A stretch of 64,000 bases of DNA from Warburgia ugandensis. Taxonomy: Eukaryota; Streptophyta; Magnoliopsida; Canellales; Canellaceae. The translations under genes were made by a program, and so were the position numbers. Numbering within the stretch: the stretch's first letter is position 1; every line of letters starts with the position of its first letter. Of the stretch, positions 12,270 through 24,950 are shown piece by piece. The stretch spans positions 63,151,880 to 63,215,879 of the forward strand of contig CP141132.1 in assembly GCA_035236585.1 (NCBI GenBank), in the 5' to 3' direction. The notes under the pieces were generated by a model. It saw only the letters and a list, made by a program, of their open reading frames with translations. It was not told where the DNA came from and searched no databases.

Positions 12270-12283
12270 TTGCTCTAATACCA
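12270..12283 (-). other. Primer-binding site, initiator-Met tRNA type
   Basis: The minus strand reads TGGTATTAGAGCAAGG two bases after the LTR end. The canonical plant site complementary to initiator tRNA-Met is TGGTATCAGAGC, so this is one substitution away in the first 12. It fixes the orientation of the element and the inner LTR edge. Confidence 0.82.
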
Positions 12284-12285
12284 CT

Positions 12286-13709
12286 TGACATAGTGGATGT
12301 AGTAGAAGAGAACCTTGAATCCACAAGGCAAGAAGATAGAACTTACTTACTCAAGAGAGGAAGCAATTCTACTCAAAGGATAGAGAATTTGATTCAAACT
12401 TTGATGTCTCACCTATAGGTTTACATGCCTATTTATGGAACTAGAAAGAAGACTCTAGTACATAACTAGAATTATCTATGATCTAGAATAATCTACTCTT
12501 TCTTTTACTATAAGCTAGAACATTCTACATATTCAACCAATTTTAGACTTTTTCGTATTATTATATTTTAATTATTTCTAAAATGATCTACCCTTTAGAA
12601 CCTTCTTGATTTGAACTCAATTCATGGGCTCCTAGGCCATCATACTTATAGAGGTTCATGGGCCATTATGGCTAAAGGCTCATGGTCCATTATATCCTAA
12701 TTGATGCAGTGGGTATAGTAGAAGAAAACCTTGAATCTACAAGGCGAGAAGATACAACTTACTTACTTAAGAGAGGAAGCAATTCTACTCAAAGGAGAGA
12801 GAATTTGATCCAAACTTTGATGTCTCACCCATAGGTTTACATGCCTATTTATAGAACTAGAAAGGAGACTCTAGTACATAACTAGAATTATCTATGACCT
12901 ATAACAATCTACTCTTTTTTTACTATAAGCTAGAGCATTCTACATATTCAACCAATTCTAGACTTTTCTCATATTATTATATTTCAATTATTTCTAAAAT
13001 GGTCTATCCTCTAGAACCTTCTTGACTTGGACTCAATTCATGGGCTCCTGGGCCATCATGCTTATAGAGGTTCATGAACCATTATGTCCAAAGGCTTATG
13101 GTCCATTATATCCCACTTCATGCAGTGGGTATAGTAGAAGAGAACCTTGAATCCATAAGGCAAGAAGATAGAACTTACTCAAGAGGGGAAGCAATTCTAC
13201 TCAAAGGATAGAGAATTTGATTTAAACTTTGATGTCTCACCCATAGCTTTACATGCCTATTTATAGAACTAGAAAGAAGACTAGTACATAACTAGAATTA
13301 TCTTAAAAGGGCAGCTCCGGTGCACGAAGCTCCTACCTATGCGGGGTTCAGGGAAGGGGCGAGTCACAATGGCCTAAAGTAGGCAGCCTTACCTTGCATT
13401 TTTGCAAGAGGCTAATTCCATGGCTTGAACCCGTGACCTCGAGGTCACATAACAACCACTTTTACAGTTGCGCCAAGGCTCCCCTTCTAACTAGAATTAT
13501 CTATGACTTAGAATCATCTACTCCTTTTTTACTATAAGCTAGAACATTCTACATATTCAACCAATTATAGACTTTTCTCATATTATTATATTTTACTTAT
13601 TTCTAGAATAGTCTACCCTTTAGAACCTTTTGTATTTGGACAGATTCATGGGCCATTATGCCCAGAGGCTCATGAGCCATCATGCTTATAGAGTTTCATG
13701 GGCCATTAT
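12286..13709 (-). mobile_element. LTR made of three tandem units of about 416 bp
   Basis: On + the units start at 12286, about 12702 and about 13117, each with [AG]TAGTAGAAGA[GA]AACCTTGAAT, TTTACATGCCTATTTAT and a tail of CATGGGCC/CATTAT words. The sense (minus) end CTATGTCA abuts the primer-binding site; the outer end is TGATGTAGGATA at 13709. Each unit is LTR-sized for this group, so it is either an LTR with internal triplication or three LTRs in tandem. Unit 3 is enlarged by an Au SINE. The partner LTR is outside the window. Confidence 0.78.
13304..13487 (-). mobile_element. Au SINE (tRNA-derived), minus strand
   Basis: On the minus strand it begins GAAGGGGAGCCTTGGCGCAA (tRNA-like head with box A), followed by the box B-like GGTTCAAGCC, CCTCTTGCAAAAATGCAAGG and the GGAGCTTCGTGCACCGGAG end that I recognise as the plant Au SINE. 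It is flanked by a 15-bp perfect target duplication, TAACTAGAATTATCT (13289-13303 and 13488-13502). It is inserted in the third LTR unit. The SINE is non-coding and would depend on LINE enzymes. Confidence 0.92.
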
Positions 13710-15870
13710 CCTACATCATTTTTAATCTCAAAGAGTTCAAAAAGTTGAAACAAATATTAGGCCTCAAAGATTCTGAGAAACTTGACCATCGATCTGTCTC
13801 AAAGTGTTTTGACAGAGCAAACAAAGAAAAGACTAACTATAGAAATCTAGAGAGAACTAAGTTTTTTTTTTTAAATGATATGTTTGTATTAATCGCTAAA
13901 AAAATACAAAAGGGTGAAAAAGATAGAAAAGATCCTTAATTAACATCTTAACAAAAATCAGCCAGAACATTGTGGTCCCCAAAGCCACCGAGTAAACATA
14001 ACAAATACTAGAACATAAAAGGAAAAGACCCCAAACCCAAATGACCACTCATAATGCCAACTAACGTCCAAATCAAAAGTTAGACGAGCTGTCGATCTGA
14101 ATTAATATGCATCAGCCGAACCCAGGCCAAAACAACAGTTGATATCTAGCGAAATACACGTGCTACTCATAACTTCTTCCAATTCCATTTATTGGATCAT
14201 AATCAAGTCTGATTTGATCTCCTCCATTCTGCTTCTAAAAGAAATCCTGTTTCTTTTCAAATTTTCTTTTGGGACATCTCCCTCTCCCTTGAGATGCTAG
14301 GTAACCCACTTAATAAGTGCCCATCATCTAAATAGGAGTACGGGTAAAACCCATGTAAAACAGGGATTTCTTCTGAAGAAAAAAAAAAGGGTCTTCATCT
14401 AGCAAATATTCAAGGAATTTTCTAGCTTCTTCCTCTCTTACTTGAAAGAAATTCCCAATTTTTTACCGATAAGTTCAAGATCGCAATCCTGAATTTGATA
14501 GCTTTGCTTTTGCTTCATTTTTCCTAGAGAAAGATGACAGAAAGGTCCTGACTTGGAGGAAGATTTTGGGAGATCCTACCATAATGTTCAAAACTTGGGG
14601 CGGCGAGAAAGAGAGGATCTTCCTCTGATGTCTGAAAACATCCATGCAATGAAGACGATGAGTTTCCCACCTGGCAGCAGCACTTCCAAAGGTAAACAAC
14701 TGAGAGGAAGGCCCATATGCGACATCAGGTTCTTTTTGAGAATGGGAAGACCTGCCTTCCACCCCCGTCTTGATCTATAGTAATTGGAAAGATGTTTGAA
14801 TATTTCTTTTATAGAGACTCCATGCTTGGCAGCAAGGTAAGTTCCTTGGATATCAAGCCACAAGGGAACTAAACTCTCTATTCTCTACGGATGTTGGGAT
14901 GTTTCTGCAGTGTTGGACCTAACTTATGGGCTCCTCCCACTGGTCTTACACATATGTCCACTTAGCTTAGGCCATCAATACATGAGGGACCTGGGCTTAT
15001 ACTAAAAAGTATTTTTAATTATTTCAAATGTGGGAAAATCTAATTTAAAATTTCTTCTAGAACTTAAAAATGGCACCCATTATTGAAGTCATTTCTCAGA
15101 CTTCAGTATATGCTAAGAAATGGAATGCTACACTACACTACCGATTAGGTACACTCCAGTAAACACCCCTTTTTGTCCGTTGGTTTTTTTAGACTAGTCT
15201 AGATTAACCTTCACTATTAGGAAAAATACATAAAAAAGGGAATTGCGAAGGACGCTATACATATAATTCCCTGCAAAGGGAGACTAACGTTGACCATTCT
15301 TGCAAATCAACCGAAAAAATAGGGTTACTAGAATAGAGTGACTATGCAGAGTTCTGTAGCATTTACCGAGAAGAATACCCGTCTGTTGTTTAAGGCCTGA
15401 GCTTTGTTCAAACTTGCTGTTGCTAAATGTTTTTCTTTTAATATGTTCTCTTTAGATCATCAAAAGTTGTATTCATGGATAATTTCTTTTTCAAGTTTGC
15501 CACTTCAAATAGACCTTCATGCTTCATCTTCGGTATTGTGTAATTGCGTGTCCTTAATTGTAAACTAGTTACAAACACGTGAATATGCACGTCTATACAG
15601 TCAACATTAACCTTTTTACTTTTACCAATGTTCTGGTTTCCCCAAAAAATCCATTAGAACATATTTTTACTTAGCTGCGGTGAGTGCCTACCGGTAAAAA
15701 TAAAATAAACTTTTCTATGGAATTTGTTGTCCCCGAATAGCCTTCTGCCTGCTCTCAAAATGTCCTCCCTACTCTTTCCCAAATACCTTTTCCTTGCATC
15801 CGTCGTACCCGTAAATATAAAAGGACTATAAAAAGATATTTATATCTATACTATGGGAAGTGGTAATTTC
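13710..15870. other. No recognised gene; AT-rich unique-looking sequence
   Basis: Two opposing short frames at 14475-14863 (minus, with WLDIQGTYLAAKHG and YGPSSQLFTFGSAAARWETH in different frames) look like a decayed coding piece, but I cannot name the family. There are poly-T/A runs near 13861 and 14380. Nothing else can be supported. Confidence 0.4.
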
Positions 15871-15879
15871 AGCAAGGAG

Positions 15880-16170
15880 TTGCAGGTGTAAAGTTCAGGT
15901 GAGGTTTGATTGGCTAGAGAAAAGTTTCTAGATGCTATTTTCTCTAATTTTTTCTGTTTTCTACTTTTTTCTAGCAATCAAATATTACCTGCTCCTTATA
16001 CCTGCATGAAATAGCTAAAATTAACACCCCCTATATATATATATATATATAACAAGGAGTTGCTGATTGTCTTTTCATCTAATTTTTTCTGTTTTCTATT
16101 TTTTTTCTAGCCAATCAAATGTCACCTACTCCTTACACACTGCATGAAACAACTAAAATCAATACACCTA
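15880..16170. repeat. Pair of foldback (MITE-like) repeats
   Basis: In 15895-15995 the left arm CAGGTGAGGTTTGATTGGCT pairs with the right arm AGCAATCAAATATTACCTG. The arms enclose a pyrimidine-rich centre with TAATTTTTTCTGTTTTCTA. A second copy at 16052-16150 has the same centre and right arm (CTAGCCAATCAAATGTCACC) but a decayed left arm. An AT run (16031-16050) lies between them. Confidence 0.6.
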
Positions 16171-17610
16171 TATATATATATCTTCTATTATATAGGAAGT
16201 ACTATATAAAAAGCAAGCACTGGCATGGTCGTACAACTTAAGAGGTGTGTTTGCTTTATATATGGTATAGCTAAAGACTGACATTTGGGGATATACAAGT
16301 ATAAGAATTATTACAAGCTTTGCTTATGCGACTATCTTCTATTAATGATTGTTACTTTGCCTGATTATGGAGCATTGGAGCTTAATCATGTCATTAAAGA
16401 AGATACGTATGTATCTTCAATCTTGAGTTTTTATGATGCAAGTCAACTAATTCTAATTGTCTTTTCCTCTGGTGCATGTATCCAATTCAGTGAACATACA
16501 GCTTGAAAATTTTTCTCCAAAGACGCAACAAACGTTATTTGCTAAGAGAACATTTCAATGATATGAACCTATGACAAGACCCCATAGATAATTGATTTGA
16601 TTGAACGTGATCTTACCTGATGAAAGGCTCTCCCTGATGGTGCTTTGAACATTTAAACCCCACCATGTATAAATGTAAGTGGCGGGTCCTGATTAGGTTA
16701 AGCCATTTATTGTAAAACCAGTGTCCTCTAAGATGACTTCTGTAGAGATGCTCGTTTTTTATTCCTTTTGCTTATTTATCTAGTTCTGAATGGTGGGTAG
16801 CTTTGGTCTAAGTCAAACCCGAAGTCTCTAATTCAGTATAGTAATATTTATCTATCTATCTATTTATCTACCAATACTCTATGCCTACTTAGGCAGAGTA
16901 ATCGGAGGAACTGACCAAGATGGCGAGTATGTTTAGGATTTATGTTGGCAGTGGAAACCGGAGAACAGGCATGGAAGGGACTTATTGCAATAATCCATAC
17001 ATATGGAGAGCTAGAAGGGTGGGAAGAGTTGAAAAGTTCCATAGCTGTAAGGCTATCTATAAAATGAAAATCTTGGTGAAATAATTGTAAAGAAAATACA
17101 TTATAGCAAAAAGGATGACTTTTAACAGCCGGTGCCTCAGCCAATAAGGATGAAAAGCCGTTTAAAACTTTAGTTTGCTAATCATACTCATTGCATATGC
17201 ACATATTCCGGGGTGAAGTCTAACATTTATTCCGTTTCATGTTTCTAGGAAAACATAAAATGTTCGAAGTTTTGCTCAATTTTCGCCGGTCATTATTCTG
17301 AACCAGAAATGGATGCTCATGATAATTGAATTTTATTTTTTAGAACTTACTATTACTGATTAAGACTGCTAATGTAGGTTTCAAGCCAAAATAAAAGAGG
17401 GTTTTGCATTAGGTGCCAGCTAGCAAGTAAAATATTTTGAAGAAGTTAAAGATGATTTTGTTATTATCTCTTCTTACTTACAAATGAATATGCATATATA
17501 TACTAGTTTTAAGTATGGAGAACAAATAATGAAAATCATCTTCAACTTCTTTACGTATAGCAACCTTAACATGACATGAATCTATCACTGATAATCCCTC
17601 AAGTTAGGAC
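16171..17610. other. No recognised gene
   Basis: AT-rich sequence with a short TCTA/TATC run near 16850-16870 and no coding homology that I can identify. Frames on both strands are short and look accidental. Confidence 0.4.
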
Positions 17611-17614
17611 TTCT

Positions 17615-20600
17615 CCCGTAAGTAACACACTGCATTAGATCCTGAGTGCAGTAGAAAAAGGGCAAGGGTTGCTAGGGCATTTCTTCAAAAGCGATGCGCT
17701 ACATCAGATCTTGGGTATAGTAGGAAACGGGCAAGGGCTGTTAGAGCATCCTCTTGGAAGTGACACGCCGCATTAGAATCCAGGTGCAATAGAAAGTATG
17801 TATGGGTTCATGTCACAGGGGTCAAGAAGTGCATAGCTAAATAGGCTAGTTCAAGAGCATGAGATTTGTATCGCTACTTGGAATACATGGACATTAACAC
17901 ATAAGAGTTTATAGTTAGTAGATATGATAAAATGTAGGAGAGTCAACATTGCTTGTATCCAAGAAATCAAGTAGAAAGGGGTTCAAACTAAAGAAATTGA
18001 TGGGTATAAGCTCTGGTAAGTAGAAAGGATAATAACAGAAATGGCATAAGGATAGTGGTGGATAAAGTATTAAAGGATAAACATCTAGACATTAAAAGAA
18101 GTAGTGATAGAATTATAATAATAATAATTGCTCCATGAGAAAAGATCATTAAATGCTATAAATGCATATGCACTGCAAGTAAGAAGATAGAATCAAGAGA
18201 CCGTTTTGGAAAGATATGGAGGGCCGAAGCTCTTGTCTATGACTTTGCCCCTCTCATAGAAAGAGTATGCCTAAAAAAAGATTTTAGGAACTTTTCTACT
18301 AAAACTAGTGCTTCCATTAGTGGATTAATGTGGTAAACTTATAGAGAAACTAAAAAAACCTAAAAAAGAAGAAGAAGAAAGGACTAGATAAAAAAAAGTC
18401 AATTATAACCACCTCTATTTTTTACTTTGCCAAACGTGCAATTGACTATACTTGCCCATTGTTGGTCAATTACAAAGGGTGATTTCTGGAAAGCAAAAAC
18501 TACCTTAGCAATGGGTCTTTTGAGTGGCGAGGGTACCTAAACATAACATGAGAATCATTTTTATTTTTTTTTCTTCTAGCTCTGCCACTCTATCTTTGTT
18601 AGTGCTGTCTACGATGATTGATGAATCAAGAACTTTCAATTAGAAGTGAATATGTAAATTGGTATTTTTTATTATAATCATATACAAGAAATTTGCAACA
18701 CATAGGGAATATTTATAGGAGTAGACTTAAATGGTCATGTAAGAAAAAGAAAAAAAAAGAAATAATATGATAGGGTACATGGAGGGTATTATATCGGAGA
18801 AAGAAATAAGGTGAAGGAAGTTATCCTTAATTTTGCATTGGCATATAGCTTGGTCCTGGCAAACACATCTTTTAAGAAGAGGGATGAACACTTAATAACC
18901 ATTAAAAGTGGACTCCATAAAAGCCAAATAGACTTTTGTTTACTTAGGAATACCAAAAGATTAATGTGTAAGGATTGTAAGGTAAAACTTGTTGAGAATT
19001 TGACCTCACAACATAGGTTAATGGTTATGGATATCTACATTAAAAAATAACAAAAGAAAATAAACTTAATATGTATCAAAAAACTCAGTGGTGGAACTTA
19101 AAAGGGGAGAAATAACGTCACTCACAAATACGTTGATGATAGAGGAAAATTAGAACAATAAAACAAAAGTAGACACCATGTGGATTAATATGGCCAAGTT
19201 CATTAAGAAAGCGGCAAAAGATGTCTTAAGAGTATATAAAGGTAAAAGGCAACTAGTAAAAGAAACTTGGTGGTGGAGTGAAACAGTGCAAAAGTTATTA
19301 AAGAAAAATGGGTGTGTTTAATAGCATGACAGAATATTAAAAATAATGAAACCTATAAATATTATAAGAATGCTAAAAAGGTTGCTAAGATAATAGTAAG
19401 TGAGGCTAAACTCAAGGCATATGATGATCTCTATAATAAATTAATATCAAGAGAATGTGAGAAAGATGTGTTTAAATTTCCAAAAATAAGAAAATAAAAG
19501 GGTAAGAACTTAGACCACGTTAAGTGCATTAGAAGTTGATGATAAAAGGGTCTCAGTTAAAGACTACAAGATCAAATAAAGGTGAGAAACTTATTTTAAA
19601 CAATTGTCAAATGATAATTGCCTTGAGAATATAGGTATTGAAAGTACTGTAAACCTAAATAGCATTAGATATTATAGATGTGACCGTACTATTAGAATTC
19701 ATAAAGTGAAAGAAGACCTAAAAAAGATGAAATTAAGAAAGGTCTTGGAGCCCAATGGTTTACCAATAGAGGCTTGGAAGCATATAGGAGATACTAGAGT
19801 AGTTTGGTTAACAAAGTTGTTTAACAAAATTATAAAATTAAAGAAAATGCTAAATGTATAGAGGATGAGACATACGAGCTGCACTAATTATCAGGGGCTC
19901 AAACTTATGAGCTACACTATGAAAATTTTTTAAAGAGTGTTTGAGAAGAGGCTACGATGCGAGGCAAGCGTATTGGAGAACTAGTTTAGTTTCATGCCTA
20001 GGAGGTCTTCCATAGAAGCTATTTTCATACTAAGACAATTGATTGAGAAATATAGGGAGAGGAGGAAGTACTTCTCCGTGGTGTTTATTGACTTAAAAAA
20101 AAGCTTATGATAGGGTCCCTAGAGAGTTGATATGGTGGGTGTTGGACGAGAAAGGGGTTTCACGGGAGTATATAGACATAAATAAATATATTTATATGAT
20201 GGAGCGGTAACCAATGTTAAGATTGGTAGCGGAGACATAGGTGATTTTCCTATTACTGTAGGATTGAACGAAGGATTGACATTGAGCCCGTGTCTTTTCA
20301 CATTGGTTATGAATGAGTTAATAAAACATTTGCATGAGGAAATTTCATGATGCATGCTATTTGCGGATGATATAGTTTTAATTGATGAGACAAGGGAGTG
20401 CATAAACACAAAGCTAGAGTTATAAAGAGAAGCAATAAAACCTAAAGGATTTGAAATCAGCTGAACTAAGACAGAGTATGTAATGCAATTTAAGCAAGCA
20501 GAGGACTGGGAGTGGAGCACCAATAAAGATTGCTAACTAAGAAGTCCCTATAAAAGACCACTTTTAGTGCTTAGGATTGATGATTCATGAGAGTGTAGTG

Positions 20601-21143
20601 ATTGAGAGGGAGGTTATCTAGAGAATTCAAGTAGGTTGGAACAAATAGAGATGTGCTTTTGGAGTTTTGTGTGATCGGCGGCTGCCACTCAAAGGAAAAT
20701 TCTATAGGATGACTATAAGGTTGGCTATGCTCTATGGATCAGAGTGTTTGGAAGTTAAGGAACATCATGTTTATAGGATGAGTATATAAAAAATGAGGAT
20801 GTTGAGATAGATGAGTGACAAGATAAGAAATGATAGAATTAGGAATGAAAACATTAGAGGAAACATAGGAGTAGTAACAATAGGTAACAAGATGAGAAAG
20901 ATTATACTTAGATGCTTTGGACATGTCTAATGGAGACCGAAAATAGCATCAGTTATGAGTGAGGCAATGCAAGTTGAAGGTTCTAAAAGGGCAAGGAGAA
21001 AGCCCAAAAGAACATGAATAGAAGTAGTGAGAAATGATTTTAAAACTTTGGAGCTAAATGAAGCCATAATACTTAGGAATAAGATTCATGTGGCCGACCC
21101 ACAAAAAGAATAAGGTCTTGATGATGATGATGAACTTAGTCAT
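17615..21143 (+). mobile_element. Decayed RTE-clade LINE, plus strand
   Basis: It is collinear with the better copy at 35961-39141. It has 5' repeats of about 69 bp with GATGCGCTACATCAGATC-like words, endonuclease pieces (TSFKKRDEHLITIKSGLHK, SQIDF, LTSQHRLMVMDI at 18811-19050), reverse-transcriptase pieces (RKVLEPNGLPIEAWKHIG at 19604-19861; FADDIVLIDE near 20360) and a C-terminal zone with a WFGHVQRRP-like site. It ends AAGGTCTTGATGATGATGA, the usual RTE tail. Many stops show it is older than the minus copy. A foreign block of about 460 bp splits the endonuclease. I could not see a target duplication. Confidence 0.85.
18226..18687. mobile_element. About 460-bp insertion inside the LINE endonuclease
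   Basis: The LINE text runs to GATATGGAGGG and resumes with CATACAAGAAATTTGCAACA. The intact copy has no gap here. The inserted block has an AGAAGAAGAAGAAAGG run and poly-T, no recognised ends and no clear target duplication. It could be a small transposon or captured filler. Confidence 0.55.
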
Positions 21144-22940
21144 AGTTGTCTCTCAACATATACTGATTAGCTACAAAACAGGGAGTCTCGCTCCTCAGAT
21201 TATACTGCTTTTTACCTTCTACAGAAGACTCGTTATTCAAACTCCGACCAGACACCTCTCTACCTAGTGTTGATTTCACTAGCTGACTCTATATTAGACT
21301 CCACCCTGGTACAATATACAGGTGTTAATACAAAATCATATCTACCGGAATACTTTGATTTACGCTCTTTAGGAACTCCATTAACAACTTCCAGAAAATA
21401 TGCTGTCCAAAAAATCTGGGAATTCCTCTAAACACTCACTCGTTTCAGCTTGTCGGCCTCCCTGTTCGCTTGGCTGTAAACGTGATGAACCTTGACTGCT
21501 TGAAGTGTCAATAGTTTGCTGGAGGTTGGATTGGCAAGATTGGGGGCATAGGATCTCCGAATTTGTTAAGTACTGGAGTTAGGGCAGGCCTCGCTAAGAT
21601 AGGGCTACAGACCAACGATTTGGATTACCATTAACTAAGCCCGGCCAGCAGATTTTTTTTCCCGCAGATTACTAGCTAAAATATATGATAAAGTATCTTC
21701 ATTGGAGAAATTATTTGGTGGACAAAGCCTAAAGTATTATGTTTGCACCAGCTCGGCGATGACCCATATTGGGCGTCTTCTTCAATACTGTTTTTGTTTT
21801 TACTTTTTTAATTGGAAACTCACACACGTAATATTATATATATATAACTTTCCAAACGTATGAATCTTCTGAATACACCACCTAGAATGTACACCTTTGT
21901 CAAACTTTTCCCTTGAACATCTCTCTGGATGTACAAGTACCCCAAGGAATGAGATGCACTACCTTCAACCAGTAACCTACTTAAAGGTAAGGCTTTGCCT
22001 AACCACTGGGTTATATAGACTTGTGTGCCTTCTTCAAAATAGGCACGCATTAATTCAATAGTAAAGAGATAAAAACCACTACTGAATCCCATGCTAGATG
22101 GGTTCTGCCACAAAGCATCATAACCCTCTCTCCCATTGGTTAAGATTTACATACTTCTTTTAAATTTTGGTTAAGATTTACATCTTTTAAATTTTCTGAG
22201 ATGGAGCAAACTAGCTGCTGAGATCACCTAATGGAGCAGACTATTGGGTCTGGCTAATTCAATATCATACAGGAGATGAATTCTGGATCACCAAAAACTA
22301 TGTCGCCACTGTGTACTTAGACTAAAGAGGAGCACACTCTTTTGGCCTTTTCCACGATCAAACCATCGTATAAAAGTGAAGCCACACCTTAGCAAAAATT
22401 GATTGTAAGTCCAGATGAATAATGATCGGAACTGCACGTCTTATGGCTGTATTCTTGATAGATCTTCTTCAATGGATGACTTTAAGCCCTTTGATTATAA
22501 ATATCTACCGTATAAAGAAAACTCCCAGGGCTCGACTAACAAACTTAGGGAAGCTACATGTGCTAAGAGAAAGCCACGCACCGATGAACATCAGCAAAGT
22601 AGGTGGAAGATATCATACGAGATAGATTAAATCAGAAATACCTGACTAATATCTATAGAGGAGACCAGAAAACACAGATCTCCAAAAAGCTCTAGTGGCT
22701 TATGGCCACAAGTGCAAGGGGATGAAGGGTTGAGGTTGGTGGGAAAGAGGAAGAATAGACCGGAAAACAGGGACAGCAAAATAAATACAAAACACAACGG
22801 TAAAGAGAACGATGCAGCAATAGCTATATATATTTAATCATCAATGCACCGCAGATTTATGCAACAAGGCTGATGAAGTTCATACCGTTTGGCTACTAAC
22901 ATACAATTCGATCTATGCGAGACATTCGATGAACTTAATG
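21144..22940. other. No recognised gene
   Basis: No family could be assigned. On the minus strand near 22045-21870 there is a tRNA-like box A word (TAACCCAGTGGTTAGG), but box B is poor. A 71-codon frame at 22415-22630 has no recognised domain. Confidence 0.35.
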
Positions 22941-22985
22941 CCATTTGGCTACTAACATTACAAATCTAAAAACTTTATCAAAATT

Positions 22986-23420
22986 TTACCTGTGCCTCAC
23001 TTCTTTTTCATTTTTATTTTTATTTTTATCTTTTTTGGTGCTAACCAGAAATGTATTTGAACAAAGGCAGAATAAGATTATTGTTCTTGGCACAGTTGTG
23101 CCTACGAAATCATCCTTGACAGATAAGACAACCAAAAAGGAATACAGTCTTCCCAAACATGTCCGCATAGTAGAAACTGCCCTGCTAGCAAGAAGATCAG
23201 CCGGCTTGTTGCCTTCATGGCAAATGTGGAAAGTCGTCCAAGTGCTGAAGTGCTCAAGTAATTGCCTACAGTCTCTCGAAATCAATTGGATTGCCAAGAT
23301 ATCCTACAATTCTGACCCTGCAAGGTATAACACCAATTTCGCACAAATCCCCCAGTAAGTGCCAACAAGAACCGTCTGAACAGTATGTGTCTAAAATAGC
23401 ACGAAGAGCTTGCTTTTTCT
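22986..23420 (-). pseudogene. RNase H-like (RVT_3 type) fragment
   Basis: On the minus strand, ISRDCRQLLEHFSTWTTFHI followed by CHEGNKPADLLASRA resembles the end of the plant RNase H-like domain that follows LINE reverse transcriptases and also occurs in stand-alone genes (family pattern: DC..LL..F......HV.REGN..AD.LA). Just upstream, TAIDEKKQALRAIL is in another frame. No reverse transcriptase accompanies it, so it is probably a truncated LINE remnant or a relic of a stand-alone RNase H-like gene. Confidence 0.5.
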
Positions 23421-24950
23421 CATCTATAGCTGTTGCTTTCTTCCGTGTGATAGTTGTTTCATCAACATACATACATATCCTCACTATAATTGTATCTAAG
23501 AGAGAGGGGGGGGGGGGGGGGGGTGTGCGGTGGTTGGTTTGCTTTTGGGGGTAGGTAGTTCGAATAGTTAGGTATTTAGTTGTCATATGTGATGTTCGCA
23601 CATCACATGAATTACAATTGAAGAAAAAAGAACAATGCATGAATAATATCCAAATGAGTCGCGTATAGACGAAGTTCATGTGCTTTGGTTATTAACTAAA
23701 TTTCTAAACTACAACAAAATTGTATTTTTCTTTGTTTTTTGATGATACTTCATTCATCAACATATTCTCACAATAATGGACTTCATAGATTTTATTCTCT
23801 ATATGTTAGAACTGTTCAAAACAAATACTAAATTTTCACTATGTTTAAACGGAATAAGAATTAAAATAAAAGCATACTTTATCTCGAATAATTGAATTGC
23901 CTAGTTTTTTAACATGCACCCATGTTGCAAGAGATCAATACATCTTTGTAAATGATCACATTTTATATGTGTTCTAACTGTGTCTCATATTTAATGTTTT
24001 TCACTAAAATCTTAGGACTGAATAAAGAGAATAGTTAATATACTAATAACCCCGTCAGACATATATGAACTAAGTCCACATCATTAAACAACTAAAATAT
24101 CTTGATTTTATCAAAATTATGCATGTTGCTTGCTTCCATGTGGCAGTTCTTTTATCAGTGTACATATCCTCGCTATAGTTGTCTCCATATTTCTCAATCG
24201 ATACACATGAAAACTGTTGAAAGAAACAAAAGTCGGAATATGGTGCCAAGAGTTTCAATTGAATAAAGTAAAAAAAAAAACAAATGTACTTTATAAATAG
24301 AAAGAAATACCTATATGATAAAAGAGGGATAAAGAGTGGTCAAATAGTTATGCTTTCAATTATCAGCTAGGTATCCATGCATTGCATGAAATTAGGATTA
24401 AAGCAAAATCAACAGGCCATGTATAAATAATAATAATAATAAATGAGACACGTATGGACAATGTTCATGTGTGAATCTCTAAATTTTCCCATCAATAGAC
24501 ATTGACTTATCCCAATATTTAAGGAATCAAAATTATACCTGTTGCTTGCTTTCTTATGATACTTCAATTATAGTTGCCTTTGTATATCTCTTTCTCTGCA
24601 CATGAAAATTGTTGAAAAGAAATATAAGTTAGTATATGTTACTAAATTTTAAATTAAAGTTAAAACAAAATTAACATACATTATCTATAAATAGTTCAAT
24701 TACCTAGTTTTTCAAACTAAATATACAAATATTAAGATATAGAGAGAGTTCAATAGTTAGGCATTCAATCATCACATACATATCCATGCATCACATGAAA
24801 TTAGAATCAAATAAAAAAAGAACAACCCATGAATCAAAACAATGAGATTGGTTCAAACTCTGAATTTTTTGTATAATCAAGTTATCAATTTAAAAGAACA
24901 ACCCACAAATCAAACTATGGAAGTTTTTTCTAAAGTGCTCATTTTAAAAA
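23420..24950. repeat. Three degenerate tandem repeats
   Basis: The words GTTGCTTGCTTCC.TG, ACATATCCTC.CTATA.TTGT, CACATGAAAA.TGTTGAAA, TTCAATAGTTAGGCATTCAA and CATCACATGAAATTAGAATC recur in the same order from about 23434, 24127 and 24541. Unit length varies (about 410-700 bp). The first unit carries a run of 17 G at 23507-23523. Confidence 0.6.
23507..23523 (+). repeat. Poly-G run (17)
   Basis: An uninterrupted G17 run preceded by GAGAGA. Such runs are rare in AT-rich plant DNA and are error-prone in sequencing. Confidence 0.9.

Noticed and set aside
12286..13709. Direct repeats considered as a CRISPR-like or satellite array
   Set aside because: Only three long units, abutting a primer-binding site and retroelement gag; an LTR structure explains them.
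14475..14863. Overlapping frames on both strands suggesting a host gene exon
   Set aside because: The best words fall in different frames and no family is recognised; kept only as a remark in the gap entry.
21860..22050. tRNA-like minus-strand sequence with a good box A word
   Set aside because: Box B is poor, there is no tail and no target duplication; not enough to call a SINE or tRNA gene.
22945..23358. 137-codon plus-strand frame starting with a hydrophobic Phe/Leu-rich stretch that mimics a signal peptide
   Set aside because: The hydrophobic stretch is a T-rich run, and the opposite strand carries the recognisable RNase H-like words, so the plus frame is probably a shadow.
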